Positions 63,127-64,000 of a DNA stretch of 64,000 bases are shown here, piece by piece. Each line of letters opens with the position of its first letter. Position 1 is the stretch's first letter. A model generated the notes under the pieces. The model ran no database searches. It worked only from the letters and a program-made list of their open reading frames with translations, and had not been told where the DNA came from. The DNA is from Undaria pinnatifida (taxonomy: Eukaryota > Sar > Phaeophyceae > Laminariales > Alariaceae), in NCBI GenBank assembly GCA_012845835.1, contig JABAKD010000025.1:772001-836000 (forward strand), written 5' to 3'. The position numbers and the translations under genes were made by a program.

Positions 63127-64000
63127 CAATATTGTGGAATCAAAGTGGCTCTGGAAGTGAAAGAGCGACGAGCATGGCATGATCGATAGAGCTAAGGCGA
63201 GATTGGTAGCTAAGGGCTATAGTCAGGTAGAGGGAGTTGACTTCTTTGATACGCTTGCCCTTACTGCATCAAGCACGTCTAACCGCATCGTAGCAGCAAT
63301 GGCATGCAAACTTGACTGGGACTTGAGGCACTTGGACGTTGACCAGGCCTATGTTTTGTCAGACTTGCATACCGAAATTTTCTCAAGAATGCCCCCTGGG
63401 TGTGGGCGGTGATCTGATAAGGTAGTCCGACTCAACAAGGCTCTTTATGGGCTGAAGTAGAGTTGTCGCTCGTGGTATAAGCTACTGTCGTCAACCTTGG
63501 TTGAGTGTGGTTTTGAGCAGTGCTTGGTAGACCCGTGCGTGTTTCGACTGATGGTGAATGACGAGGTTGCAGCGATGCTGGTGGTCCACATGGACGACAT
63601 CAAGATCGCGGCTACCAAGGAAATCACGGATTCAGTAGTGGCGGATCTCAACAAGAGATTCCCTACGAAACATCTTGGCGAGGTTACGTGGTACATGGGT
63701 AGCGAGTACAAGAGAGATCGTGAGAAGGAGCCCTTGGAGATTTCTCAGACCCAGTTTATTCGAAATGTTGTCGAACGTTTTGGAATCATGAAAACCAGCT
63801 GCATCCTTGCTTCTCCGTCGTTGGACCTTAGACACGTGAGTGATGAGGACCCTGCGGTGGACGCGAAATACCGCGAAATGACTGGGAGTCAGCTGTGGAT
63901 TGCGAATCAGACGAGACCAGACATCGCGAACGCAGTACGGGGGGTTGCGAGGTTTTCGCATGACCCTAAAGAGGTACATGTTAAGGCGGCTAGGAAGATA
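63127..64000 (+). pseudogene. Copia C reverse transcriptase, cut by the window edge
   Basis: After ESKWL-WK at about 63135-63160, the 63179-63412 frame reads MIDRAKARLVAKGYSQVEGV, then WDLRHLDVDQAYVLSDLHTE. Two in-frame stops (TGA 63410, TAG 63458) interrupt VVRLNKALYGLK; otherwise the same frame is open from 63461 to the end of the window. It contains VHVDDIKIAATK, the YVDD-equivalent with both Asp, then KRFPTKHLGEVTWYMGSEYK and ANQTRPDIANAV. Arrangement and spacing fit copia RVT_2. Only two stops separate it from a full frame, so this is a relatively young copy. Confidence 0.8.

Noticed and set aside
62580-63143. 187-codon minus-strand frame
   Set aside because: Same length as, and antisense to, the copia C linker frame, which joins integrase and reverse transcriptase.

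Overview
The window looks like repeat-dense nuclear DNA of a eukaryote. It holds broken Ty1/copia, Ty3/gypsy and DIRS-like retroelements, non-LTR reverse transcriptase relics, tRNA-derived and terminal-inverted-repeat elements, minisatellites, very long G/C tracts and interstitial TTAGGG-type tracts. I see no operon, bacterial-style gene packing, tRNA gene, rRNA gene or CRISPR array. The retroelement lineages, the TTAGGG-like tracts and one beta-helix/POMP-repeat gene fragment suggest a stramenopile, perhaps a brown alga. That assignment is inference from remembered families, not proof.

Layout. 1-6 kb: mostly unassignable sequence with three copies of a short inverted-repeat element (called MITE-B here). 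6.03-6.63 kb: minus-strand first exon of a POMP/beta-helix protein, the best candidate for a host gene. 7.16-8.88 kb and 19.9-22.0 kb: two 5'-truncated LINE copies sharing a long pyrimidine-rich 3' tail. 9.1-11.7 kb: G-tract foldback modules around a minisatellite. 12.4-16.06 kb: a copia element (copia A) that has lost its integrase. 16.74-18.58 kb: pieces of a second copia, with a non-autonomous hAT element (perfect 8-bp target duplication) between them. 22.6-24.5 kb and 27.3-27.8 kb: further arms of the foldback family. 32.0-35.1 kb: the foldback family again, including one complete element with two arms of about 470 bp. 38.0-38.96 kb: a gypsy integrase split by MITE-B. 44.4-47.2 kb: minisatellites. 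48.4-51.75 kb: a DIRS-like element (ORF1, RT, RNase H) also split by MITE-B. 52.4-58.2 kb: more foldback arms and degenerate repeats. 59.2 kb to the end: the least decayed element, copia C (LTR-like region, Gag, protease, integrase, reverse transcriptase), running off the right edge.

Interactions and novelty. There is no multi-gene pathway; the 'genes' are almost all decayed mobile elements and the story is nested insertion. The most distinctive object is a modular family with long inverted arms, homopolymeric G/C tracts and a conserved terminal module of about 240 bp, repeated roughly ten times with strong similarity between copies. I cannot attach it to a superfamily with certainty, and it is the best candidate here for something undescribed. 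MITE-B, which lies inside two unrelated retroelement genes, and two related 41-bp minisatellites come next.

Limits: boundaries were set by eye from alignable text, so ends may be off by tens of bases. Percent identities, copy numbers elsewhere and protein homology searches were not available.
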